The notes under the pieces: model-generated
The model's input: the letters and a program-made list of their open reading frames with translations, nothing else
The model's database searches: none
What the model was told of the DNA's origin: nothing
Assembly: GCF_900142965.1 (NCBI RefSeq)
Contig: NZ_FRCQ01000002.1
Location: forward strand, 124,001 to 188,000
Length of the DNA stretch: 64,000 bases
Direction: 5' to 3'
DNA from: Rhizobacter sp. OV335
GTDB taxonomy: Bacteria > Pseudomonadota > Gammaproteobacteria > Burkholderiales > Burkholderiaceae_C
Shown: positions 57,126 to 64,000 of the stretch, in pieces
How the letters are laid out: each line of letters begins with the position of its first letter
Position numbering within the stretch: the stretch's first letter is position 1
Made by a program: the position numbers and the translations under genes

Positions 57126-58052
57126 GTGGGCGTGCTCGCGCTGGTCTCGCCCTTGCCTGTAGCGCCGTATGCCGAGGCCTTGCGGCGCGCCGCCCAAGGC
57201 ATCGAGGTGTGGACGAGCGACGACGACGCGCCACCGGAGCGCGTCGAGGCCCTGCTCGCATGGCGGCTGCAGCCGGGGCAGGTGGCGCGCTACCCGAACC
57301 TGCGGCTGGTGTGCAGCATCGGCGCGGGCGTCGACAAGCTGATGCCGGCGGACCTGCCGGACTCGGTGCTGCTGGCGCGCGTCGTCGATGCGAACCAGGG
57401 CTGCGAGATCGCGCAGTACGTGCTGGCCTGCACACTGGGCTTCACCAGGGACCTCGGGCGCTATGCGCGGCAGCAGGCCGCGGCGCAGTGGCTGCGGCAT
57501 CCGGTGCGCGCCGCGGCGCAGTGCCGGGTCGGCATCCTCGGGCTCGGCGCGGTAGGGCAGGCGGTGGCGCGGGCCTTCATGCCGCTCGGCTACTCGGTCG
57601 CAGGCTGGAGCCGGCGCGGCGAACCGGTCAGCGGTGTCGAGGTGTTCAGCGGCGACGATGGGCTCGCGGCGCTGCTCGCGCGCAGCGACGTGCTGGTCTG
57701 CACGCTGCCGTTGACGCCGGCCACGCGCGGGCTGCTGAACCGGGCGACGCTGTCGCAGTTGCCGCGCGGCGCCTTCGTCGTCAGCGTCGGCCGCGGCGAG
57801 CATCTGGTGGAAGCCGACCTGCGGGCGCTGCTCGACGAGGGCCACCTGGCCGGTGCCGCGCTCGACGTGTTCGAGCGCGAGCCGCCCGATCCGTCGAACT
57901 GGGTCTGGCAGCACCCGAAGCTGGTCGCGACGCCGCACATCGCCGCCCAAGCCTCGTTCGACACCGTCGCGGCGCAGTGCCTCGATGCGCTGCGCCGCGC
58001 ACGCGACGGGCGGCCACAGCCGCACGGCGTCGACCGTTCGGCCGGGTACTGA
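57126..58052 (+). CDS. D-2-hydroxyacid dehydrogenase (GhrA-like glyoxylate/hydroxypyruvate reductase)
   Basis: 308 residues from GTG 57126, two bases after the stop of the Bug gene. The NAD(P)-binding fingerprint is VGILGLGAVGQAVARAFMPLGYSVAGWSRRG (in pieces), with CSIGAGVDKLMPADLP, VVDANQGCEIAQYVLA and FVVSVGRGEHLVEADLRALLDEGHLAGAALDVFEREP, which matches the GhrA group. It interconverts a 2-keto acid and a D-2-hydroxyacid. In this operon it could process an alpha-keto or alpha-hydroxy product of the imported acid. Confidence 0.9.
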   Translation: MGVLALVSPLPVAPYAEALRRAAQGIEVWTSDDDAPPERVEALLAWRLQPGQVARYPNLRLVCSIGAGVDKLMPADLPDSVLLARVVDANQGCEIAQYVLACTLGFTRDLGRYARQQAAAQWLRHPVRAAAQCRVGILGLGAVGQAVARAFMPLGYSVAGWSRRGEPVSGVEVFSGDDGLAALLARSDVLVCTLPLTPATRGLLNRATLSQLPRGAFVVSVGRGEHLVEADLRALLDEGHLAGAALDVFEREPPDPSNWVWQHPKLVATPHIAAQASFDTVAAQCLDALRRARDGRPQPHGVDRSAGY

Positions 58053-58054
58053 CG

Positions 58055-59560
58055 ATGGACGAAGCCTTCGAGACCCTTCCCGCGCGGATCCGCGCCCATG
58101 CGCGGGCGCGCCCGGCGCAGGCGGCGCTGCTGCAAGGCAACGAGTTGCTGACCTACGGCGCGCTCGATGCGCTGATGGACCGCATCGCCGCCGCGCTCCA
58201 GCGCGATGGCGCACAGCCGGGCGATGCCATCGCGGTGTGCGCCGGCACGTCGACGCGCTACGCGGCGGTGTTCCTCGGTGCGCTGCGGGCCGGCGTGGTC
58301 GTCGCGCCGCTCGCGCCGTCGTCGACGGCCGACAGCCTGGCGGCGATGCTGGCCGATGCGCAGCCGCGCGCGCTGTTCGTCGACGCGGCGTCGTCGGCGT
58401 TGATCGCGCCGTCGGCGCTGCCCCGCATCGCGCTCGACGACGATGCGGCCTTCGAGCGCTGGCTCGCGCCGGCCGGTTCGCCGCCGGCCGAGCCGCCGCT
58501 GCCACCCGAGGCGCCGTTCAACATCATCTATTCGTCCGGCACCACCGGCGTGCCGAAAGGCATCGTGCAGTCGCACGGCATGCGCTGGGCGCACGTGCAA
58601 CGCAGCCGGCAGTTCGGCTACACGCCCGACGGCATCACGCTGCTCGCGACGCCGCTGTACTCGAACACGACGCTGGTGGTGTTCTTCCCGACGCTGGCCA
58701 GCGGTGGCTGCGTCGTGCTGATGCCGAAGTTCGACGCCGCCGGCTACCTCGCGCTGGCCGCGCAGCACCGCGCGACCCACACGATGCTGGTGCCGGTGCA
58801 GTACCAGCGGCTGATGGCGCTGCCGGGCTTCGGGCAGCACGACCTGGGCGCCTTCATCAACAAGTTCTGCACCAGCGCACCCTTCGGCGCCGCGCTGAAG
58901 GCCGATGTGCTGGCGCGCTGGCCGGGCGGGCTGGTCGAGTTCTACGGCATGACCGAGGGCGGCGGCACCTGCATCCTCGCGGCGCACGAGCACCCGGACA
59001 AGCTGCACACGGTGGGGTGTCCCGCCGAAGGGCACGACATCCGGCTGATCGACGACGACGGCAGCGAGCTGCCGCCCGGCGCCACCGGCGAGGTGGTCGG
59101 CCATTCGCCGGGGATGATGCTGGGTTACCACCGGCAGCCGCAGAAGACGCGCGAGGCCGAGTGGTTCGACGCGGCGGGCAAGCGCTTCATCCGCACCGGC
59201 GACGTCGGGCGCTTCGATGCCGACGGCTTCCTGGTGCTGCTCGACCGCAAGAAGGACGTCGTGATCAGCGGCGGCTTCAACATCTACCCGAGCGACCTGG
59301 AGGCGGTGCTGCGCGGGCACCCGGCGGTGGCCGATGCGGCGGTGGTGGGCGTGCCGTCGACCGAATGGGGCGAGACGCCGGTGGCCTTCGTCGTGGTGCG
59401 CGACGGCGCGCAGGACGCCACGGCCGAGGACCTGAAGCAGTGGCTGAACGCCCGCGTCGGCAAGACGCAGCGCGTGGCCGGCGTGCGCCTCGTCGACGAA
59501 CTGCCGCGCAGTGCGATCGGCAAGGTGCTCAAGCGCGAGTTGCGCGAGCGCTGGCGCTGA
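58055..59560 (+). CDS. class I adenylate-forming acid-CoA ligase
   Basis: A 501-residue AMP-binding enzyme, second ligase of the operon. The P-loop is IYSSGTTGVPKGIVQSH, with FYGMTEGGGTCILAAHEHPD, RTGDVGRFDADGFLVLLDRKKDVVISGGFNIYPSD and ELPRSAIGKVLKREL. It starts at ATG 58055, three bases after the dehydrogenase stop. The divergence from the first ligase suggests a different acyl substrate in the same pathway. Substrate unknown. Confidence 0.92.
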   Translation: MDEAFETLPARIRAHARARPAQAALLQGNELLTYGALDALMDRIAAALQRDGAQPGDAIAVCAGTSTRYAAVFLGALRAGVVVAPLAPSSTADSLAAMLADAQPRALFVDAASSALIAPSALPRIALDDDAAFERWLAPAGSPPAEPPLPPEAPFNIIYSSGTTGVPKGIVQSHGMRWAHVQRSRQFGYTPDGITLLATPLYSNTTLVVFFPTLASGGCVVLMPKFDAAGYLALAAQHRATHTMLVPVQYQRLMALPGFGQHDLGAFINKFCTSAPFGAALKADVLARWPGGLVEFYGMTEGGGTCILAAHEHPDKLHTVGCPAEGHDIRLIDDDGSELPPGATGEVVGHSPGMMLGYHRQPQKTREAEWFDAAGKRFIRTGDVGRFDADGFLVLLDRKKDVVISGGFNIYPSDLEAVLRGHPAVADAAVVGVPSTEWGETPVAFVVVRDGAQDATAEDLKQWLNARVGKTQRVAGVRLVDELPRSAIGKVLKRELRERWR

Positions 59561-59742
59561 GCACAAAGCCGGTGCGATTTCTTGCAAGCGCGTGAAAGGC
59601 GGGCGAGTTCATCGGGTATCCAGAAGTCACGAATGTGAGGGGCGGGTTTACACGTACGATCCCGCCCGCCAAGGGGTCCACCCGCGGCACCGGCAGCTGT
59701 CAACGGCCGGATTCATCTCCACGAGACAACACAGGATTCCCC

Positions 59743-60279
59743 ATGAAGAAGATCCTCCTCACCGCCCTCATCGCGATGGCCGCCAGCGCCGGTGCGCAAG
59801 CCGAAGGCATCTACGTCGGCGTGGCCGCCGGCGGCACCAACACCGACATCGACTGCTCCGGCGCCCCCAGCTGCGACAAGAGCGACACCGGCTTCAAGCT
59901 GTTCGGTGGCTACAAGCTGACCGAGAACATCGCTGTCGAGGCGCACTACGCCGACTTCGGCAAGGCCAAGCTCAGCGGCGGCGGTGCCTCCCTCGACGTG
60001 AAGATGTCGGGCTTCGGCATCGGCGCGGCGTTCCTGGGCGACTTCACGCCCGACTGGAACGGCGTGGTCCGCGCCGGCGTCGCGCGCAACAAGGTGAAGC
60101 TGGATGGCGCGCTCTCCGACTCGGAGAGCAAGACCAAGGCCTACGTCGGCGCCGGCGTCGGCTACAAGCTGACCAAGGAAGTCGCGCTGACCGCCGCCGT
60201 CGACTACACCGAAGGCGAGATCCAGGGCGACAAGGCCAAGGCCACGCTGTACACGATCGGCGTCAACTACAACTTCTGA
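59743..60279 (+). CDS. outer membrane beta-barrel protein (OmpA-N-terminal-like)
   Basis: 178 residues. A typical signal peptide (MKKILLTALIAMAASAGAQAEG) is followed by an eight-strand barrel pattern: GIYVGVAAGGTN, FKLFGGYKLTENIAVEAHYADFG, and the last strand ending in YTIGVNYNF with the C-terminal Phe needed by BAM. Two cysteines (DCSGAPSCD) in the first loop may pair. No peptidoglycan-binding domain is present. GGATTCC-type spacing lies before ATG 59743. A strong terminator follows. Confidence 0.88.
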   Translation: MKKILLTALIAMAASAGAQAEGIYVGVAAGGTNTDIDCSGAPSCDKSDTGFKLFGGYKLTENIAVEAHYADFGKAKLSGGGASLDVKMSGFGIGAAFLGDFTPDWNGVVRAGVARNKVKLDGALSDSESKTKAYVGAGVGYKLTKEVALTAAVDYTEGEIQGDKAKATLYTIGVNYNF

Positions 60280-60310
60280 TCTCGGATCTCCTGATCCGCT
60301 GACACGAAGC

Positions 60311-60347
60311 AGCCGATCCCGCTCGACGCGGGGTCGGCTATTTTTTT
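60311..60347 (+). terminator. intrinsic terminator after the barrel gene
   Basis: AGCCGATCCCGC (60311-60322), loop TCGA, then GCGGGGTCGGCT-type arm ending at 60339 (one G-T wobble and a bulge), followed by ATTTTTTT (60340-60347). The convergent small exported-protein gene stops at 60338 inside the hairpin, so it may share the stem. Confidence 0.9.
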
Positions 60348-60688
60348 GCGCGCTGCGCTTCGCCCCACAGGCCCTGGCACTGCTGCGCCAGCGGGCCCGA
60401 GGCGGCCGAGGCCGGCGCCACCGGCGTCTTCTTCAGGCGCTTCTGCTCGGCGACATAGGCGCTGCTCTTGCGCAGCGCGGCCAGCTTGCCCAGCATCTTC
60501 TCGTCTTCCGGCACGTGGTACAGCCGCAGGTAGGCGACGTCGCGCTGACCCTTCATCGCGGGGTACATCGCCTCGCAGCGCTGGTAGCTGGCGTCGTAGC
60601 GGGCGAGCTTCTTCGCATCGAGCGTCAGCGCCTGGGCGGAGCCGGCGAACAGCGTGAGGGCAGTCAGGGCGGTCGGGAGGAGGCGCAT
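60338..60688 (-). CDS. small exported protein of unknown function
   Basis: 116 residues from ATG 60688, with GGGAGGAGG-like sequence just upstream. A signal peptide (LLPTALTALTLFAGSAQAL) precedes a mature helical region with YDASYQRCEAMYPAMKGQRDVAYLRLYHVP and EQKRLKKTPVAPAS and two cysteines (CEAMY and QQCQG). No family is recognised. Its 3' end lies in the terminator hairpin of the convergent barrel gene. Confidence 0.8.
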   Translation of the reverse strand: MRLLPTALTALTLFAGSAQALTLDAKKLARYDASYQRCEAMYPAMKGQRDVAYLRLYHVPEDEKMLGKLAALRKSSAYVAEQKRLKKTPVAPASAASGPLAQQCQGLWGEAQRAKK

Positions 60689-60904
60689 GGGACAACGGGT
60701 CAGCGGCGAAGTTGGCAAGCATAGGCCACCGCACGCACTGTCGCGCATCCAGTTGCAACGACCGCAGCGAGGGGTCGCGCTGTCTCTGGCGGGCAGTCCG
60801 GGCAGCCGTTACGCCGCTGCTTGCCCCTTGGATGCAAGCCCGATACCGGCAGAGGGTCGAGGCAATGCCGCTGCGTCCACCACGCCGCTCCTGGCGTAAC
60901 GCAA

Positions 60905-60929
60905 GGCAGCCGGCACACCGCCGGCTGCC
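60905..60929 (+). promoter_or_regulatory. 10-bp perfect hairpin just before the DUF4331 ribosome-binding site
   Basis: GGCAGCCGGC (60905-60914), loop ACACC, GCCGGCTGCC (60920-60929). It ends 12 bases before AGGAG (60942-60946) and about 23 bases before the ATG, so it could affect mRNA stability or ribosome access. No T-run follows, so it is not a terminator. Confidence 0.6.
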
Positions 60930-60952
60930 ATGCCAACACACCAGGAGAAGCC

Positions 60953-62479
60953 ATGACACCCACCCGTTTGCGCAGCGCGCCGCTCGCGCTCGCCGCGACC
61001 CTCGCGCTGTGCGCCGCCGCCCATGCCTCCAGCCATCGCGAGGCGCCGTTCATCACCACGCAACCCAAGGTCGACGCCACCGATTTCTACATGTTCCGCA
61101 GCTACGAGGCCGACCGCACCGACTACGTCACGCTGATCGCGAACTACCTGCCGCTGCAGGACGCCTACGGCGGTCCGAACTACTTCTCGATGGATCCGAA
61201 CGCGCTGTACGAGATCCACATCGACAACAACGGCGACGCGAAGGAAGACCTGAGCTTCCAGTTCCGCTTCAAGAACACGCTGAACAACGTCAAGCTGCCG
61301 ATCGGCGACAAGAACGTCGCGATCCCGCTGATCCAGGCCGGGCCGGTCACCGACGTTCGTTCGGCTTCGCTGAACCTCACCGAGACCTACACCGTCGACG
61401 TGGTGCGCGGCGACCGCCGCAGCGGCCGGCGCAGCGCGATCACCAACGCGGCCGGCGGCAGTGCCAGCTTCGACAAGCCGGTCGACAACATCGGCGTGAA
61501 GACCCTGCCCGACTACGCCGCCTATGCGGCGAAGCACATCTACAACGTCAACATCCCGGGCTGCGCGATGCCGGGCAAGGTGTTCGCCGGCCAGCGCAAG
61601 GACCCGTTCGCGGTCAACCTCGGCACCATCTTCGACCTGGTCAACGCGCCGGTGGCCGTGATCACCGACCCGGCGCTGATCAATGCGGCACCGAACACCA
61701 TCGACGACAAGAACGTCACGACGCTGGCGCTCGAGGTGCACAAGAGCTGCCTGACCGCCGGCACCGACCCGGTGATCGGCGGCTGGACCAGCGCCAGCCT
61801 GCGCCAGGTGCGCCTGCTCGACCCGACGCCGAAGGCCGGCCACCAGACCACCGAGAAGGCCGGCGGCGCCTGGACCCAGGTCTCGCGCCTGGGCATGCCG
61901 CTGGTCAACGAGGTGGTGATCGGCCTGCCCGACAAGGACCGCTTCAACGGCTCGAAGCCGAAGGACGACGCGCAGTTCGCCGCCTACGTCGCGAACCCCA
62001 CGCTGCCCGCGCTGCTGGAGATCGCGCTGAAGCTGCCCGGCACCGCACCGAAGAACCTGCCGCGCACCGACCTCGTGACGGCCTTCCTGACCGGCATCAA
62101 GGGCGTGAACCAGCCGGCGAACGTGATGCCCTCCGAAATGCTGCGGCTGAACACCGCGATCGCCCCGGTGGCGTTCGCCGACCAGAACCGGCTCGGCATC
62201 GTCGGCAACATCCTCGCGGGCGGCACCGACAACGCCGGCTTCCCGAACGGCCGCCGGCCGAAGGACGACGTGGTCGACGTCTCGCTGGTCGCGGTGATGG
62301 GCGGGCTGTGCATGGCCAATGGCGACACCGACAAGTTCGGCTTCGGCGCGGCCTGCAAGCCGGCCAACGTGCCGCTGGGGGCCACCTCGCTGAAGCTGCA
62401 TGACGCGGTCGACCAGGCCGTGGTGCCGCTACTGCCGGGCTTCCCGTACCTGACCACGCCCATCGGCGGCACGCATTGA
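60953..62479 (+). CDS. DUF4331 family exported protein
   Basis: A 508-residue exported protein. The signal peptide is APLALAATLALCAAAHAS, followed at once by the family start SSHREAPFITTQPKVDATDFYMF. Other conserved parts are VTLIANYLPLQD, YEIHIDNNGDAKEDLSFQFRF, INTGL-like segments and DVSLVAVMGGLCMAN near the end. DUF4331 proteins are beta-rich and their role is unknown; they often cluster with TPR and HupE-type genes, as here. ATG 60953 has AGGAG 6 bases upstream. First gene of the cluster with a lipoprotein and a TPR protein. Confidence 0.92.
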   Translation: MTPTRLRSAPLALAATLALCAAAHASSHREAPFITTQPKVDATDFYMFRSYEADRTDYVTLIANYLPLQDAYGGPNYFSMDPNALYEIHIDNNGDAKEDLSFQFRFKNTLNNVKLPIGDKNVAIPLIQAGPVTDVRSASLNLTETYTVDVVRGDRRSGRRSAITNAAGGSASFDKPVDNIGVKTLPDYAAYAAKHIYNVNIPGCAMPGKVFAGQRKDPFAVNLGTIFDLVNAPVAVITDPALINAAPNTIDDKNVTTLALEVHKSCLTAGTDPVIGGWTSASLRQVRLLDPTPKAGHQTTEKAGGAWTQVSRLGMPLVNEVVIGLPDKDRFNGSKPKDDAQFAAYVANPTLPALLEIALKLPGTAPKNLPRTDLVTAFLTGIKGVNQPANVMPSEMLRLNTAIAPVAFADQNRLGIVGNILAGGTDNAGFPNGRRPKDDVVDVSLVAVMGGLCMANGDTDKFGFGAACKPANVPLGATSLKLHDAVDQAVVPLLPGFPYLTTPIGGTH

Positions 62480-62489
62480 GGAGCGCAGC

Positions 62490-62753
62490 ATGAACAACCA
62501 GCTTCTTCAAGCGCTCGGCACCAGCCTGGTGGGTGCCGCGTTGCTGGCAGCGTGCGGTGGCGGAGGGTCCGGCGGCGACGCGCCGGCCCCGGAGGAAACC
62601 GCGGTGCCGGTCAGTGCGGCGGCCACGCCGGCGGCGTACACCGAGTACGCCGCGGCGCGGGTGAACGTGGCGTCCGACAGCGGCGAGCCGCTGAGCCTGG
62701 ACGCCATCACGAGCGTGCCGACCAGCGAGACCGACGAACCGGCCACGCTGTGA
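62490..62753 (+). CDS. small lipoprotein
   Basis: 87 residues. The signal ends in LLAACGGGG, a lipobox at Cys22. The short mature part (SGGDAPAPEETAVPVSAAAT, then AAYTEYAAARVNVASD) is Ala/Pro-rich and mostly disordered. GAGGAG lies 5-10 bases before ATG 62490, 10 bases after the DUF4331 stop. No family is recognised. It probably works with the DUF4331 protein. Confidence 0.75.
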   Translation: MNNQLLQALGTSLVGAALLAACGGGGSGGDAPAPEETAVPVSAAATPAAYTEYAAARVNVASDSGEPLSLDAITSVPTSETDEPATL

Positions 62754-62760
62754 TCTGAAC

Positions 62761-62798
62761 CCGTGACCCGGAGGCCCCTCCGGGTCACGGCCCCTTTT
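62761..62798 (+). terminator. 14-bp perfect hairpin with T-run between lipoprotein and TPR gene
   Basis: CCGTGACCCGGAGG (62761-62774), two-base loop CC, CCTCCGGGTCACGG (62777-62790), then CCCCTTTTCC. It is a strong intrinsic terminator or attenuator. The following TPR gene starts at 62814, so the hairpin would reduce, not prevent, transcription into it. Confidence 0.75.
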
Positions 62799-62813
62799 CC
62801 ACGCGAGGTGACG

Positions 62814-64000
62814 ATGTTTCACTCGATCTTCCGGTGCTGGCCGGTCGCGCTGCTGCATGCCGCGCTGTGCCACGCCGCCCCCTTCGTTCCGGCCGGCGAC
62901 GACACCCTCGTCGAACGCCTGCCGGCCCGCATCGGCAACGCTGCCGAGCGCCAGCAGCAACGCGCGCTGCGCGAGCAGCTGCGCCAGCACCCGGCTGAAC
63001 TGCAGCTCGCGACGCGGCTCGCGAGCGACGCCATCGAACGCGCGCGCCGCGACGGCGACCCGCGCGAACTCGGCCAAGCCCAGGCGGCCCTCGCGCCGTG
63101 GTGGACCCAGTCCCACCCTCCGGCGCCGGTGCGCCTGCTGCGCGCGATCGTGCGGCAAAGCCAGCACGACTTCGCACCGGCCCTGCAGGACCTCGATGCG
63201 CTGTTGCAGCCCGGCCCGCAACCGGTGCCGCTGGCCATCCAGGCGCAGGCCGAGCTGACGCGCGCCTCGGTGCTGCAGGTGCAAGGCCGCTGGCGCGAGG
63301 CCGACGCCGGGTGCGAACGCCTGCTGGGGGCGCACTACGCGGCACTCGGCAGCGCGGTGCGGCTGCCGGCGCAGGTCTGCCGTGCCGAGTTGATGAGCCT
63401 GCAAGGCCAGGCCGCTGCGGCCGAGACCGCGCTGGCCGCCCTGGCGCGACAAGCGGACGCCGACGCCGGCTGGCTGGCGCTCGTGCAGGCCGAACTGGCC
63501 GAGCGCCGCGGCGATGCGTCTGCCGAGGCGCTGTACCGGCGCGCGATGGCAGCATCATCGCTGCCCGACGTCTACACGCTGGCCGCCTGCGCCGACTGGC
63601 TGCTGGCGCAGCACCGCGAGCGCGACGTCGCCACGCTGCTGGCCGGCCGCGAGGATGCGGACGCCTTGCTGCTGCGCCTGGCGATCGCCTGGAAGCGCAG
63701 CGCCGACCCGCGCGCGCCGCAAGCCATCGCGACCCTGGCCGCGCGCTTCGACGCGGCCCGCCAGCGCGGCGACCGCAGCCATGGGCGCGAGCAAGCGCGC
63801 TACGAACTCGACCTGCTGGGCGACGCGCAGGCCGCCCTGTCGAGCGCGCAGGCGAACTGGGCCGTCCAGAAGGAACCGGCCGACGCGCTGCTGCTGGCAC
63901 GCGCCGCGTTGGCGGCCACGCAACCCCAGGCGGCACAGCCCGTGTGGCAACGGGTCCGCGACACCGGCTGGCAGGATGCGCGCCTGCAGGCGCTGGCCGG
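62814..64000 (+). CDS. tetratricopeptide-repeat protein, 3' end outside the window
   Basis: An open frame of 395 codons to the window edge with no stop. It starts MFHSIFRCWPVALLHAALCHAAP, with a likely signal peptide ending CHAAP. The rest is helical with TPR-like pairs (ALQDLDALLQPGPQPVPLAIQAQAELTRASVLQVQGRWREADAGCERLL, AELAERRGDASAEALYRRAMA in pieces). GAGGTG lies 7 bases before the ATG. Third gene of the DUF4331 cluster; in related genomes a HupE/UreJ-type membrane protein often follows, which is beyond this window. Confidence 0.8.
   Translation, partial: MFHSIFRCWPVALLHAALCHAAPFVPAGDDTLVERLPARIGNAAERQQQRALREQLRQHPAELQLATRLASDAIERARRDGDPRELGQAQAALAPWWTQSHPPAPVRLLRAIVRQSQHDFAPALQDLDALLQPGPQPVPLAIQAQAELTRASVLQVQGRWREADAGCERLLGAHYAALGSAVRLPAQVCRAELMSLQGQAAAAETALAALARQADADAGWLALVQAELAERRGDASAEALYRRAMAASSLPDVYTLAACADWLLAQHRERDVATLLAGREDADALLLRLAIAWKRSADPRAPQAIATLAARFDAARQRGDRSHGREQARYELDLLGDAQAALSSAQANWAVQKEPADALLLARAALAATQPQAAQPVWQRVRDTGWQDARLQALA

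Overview
The window is dense, very GC-rich bacterial chromosome with few and short intergenic gaps. Gene content points to a betaproteobacterium of the order Burkholderiales, probably a Rubrivivax/Ideonella/Leptothrix-type lineage: a fused LivM-LivG transporter, a Bug-type solute receptor, a bufferin cluster, CehA/McBA-type exported hydrolases, and a dispersed repeat of the 'CTGAGCCCGTCGAAGGG' kind that I know from this group. The species is inferred, not read directly. No rRNA, tRNA, CRISPR array, insertion sequence or prophage was found.

Layout. 1-2883: the 3' part of a Rep/UvrD-type helicase, then a YhhN-type membrane protein and a DUF4337 protein, each overlapping the next by 4 bases. 2890-5632 (minus): a LytS/LytTR two-component operon with a small membrane protein between kinase and regulator. 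5747-9134 (minus): an exported DUF1501/DUF1800 pair. 9277-10841 (minus): an MBL-fold hydrolase and YceI. 10911-12707: a hybrid histidine kinase. 12933-18145 (minus): a branched-chain amino acid type ABC operon (livK, livH, fused livMG, livF). 18425-23240: GFA protein, a lipoprotein, a tautomerase divergent from a LysR regulator, proC and a Glu/Leu-type dehydrogenase. 23241-27738 (minus): ubiA, a retron-like reverse transcriptase, a DUF2214 membrane protein and prfC.

27928-35645: an AraC regulator, a small unknown gene, then two exported hydrolases (a PHP/CehA-type lipoprotein and a LamG-bearing metallophosphoesterase). A 51-bp degraded piece of the neighbouring molybdenum enzyme gene lies on their far side. 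The intact molybdenum oxidoreductase, its cytochrome b partner and a DUF5666 protein follow. 35647-41582 (minus): a complete tripartite RND efflux operon. 41783-43809: small genes, YciH/Sui1 and one clearly lower-GC orphan gene. 44011-46512: a peroxidase-like enzyme and a bufferin (copper-binding RiPP) operon bufA-bufB-bufC. 46636-50553: aromatic aminotransferase, a diguanylate cyclase and glutathione peroxidase. 50565-59560: divergent catabolic operons (glutaryl-CoA dehydrogenase, hydroxyacyl-CoA dehydrogenase / IclR, two acyl-CoA ligases, Bug receptor, 2-hydroxyacid dehydrogenase). 59743-64000: an outer-membrane barrel protein, a small exported protein, and a DUF4331-lipoprotein-TPR cluster cut by the window end.

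Most likely places for new biology are the retron-like reverse transcriptase with a structured upstream gap and no recognisable effector (24125-25631), the bufferin operon (44601-46512), the 12-residue tandem repeats in the sensor domain of the LytS-type kinase, the hydrolase module flanked by a gene fragment (29040-32938), and the low-GC orphan (42877-43809).
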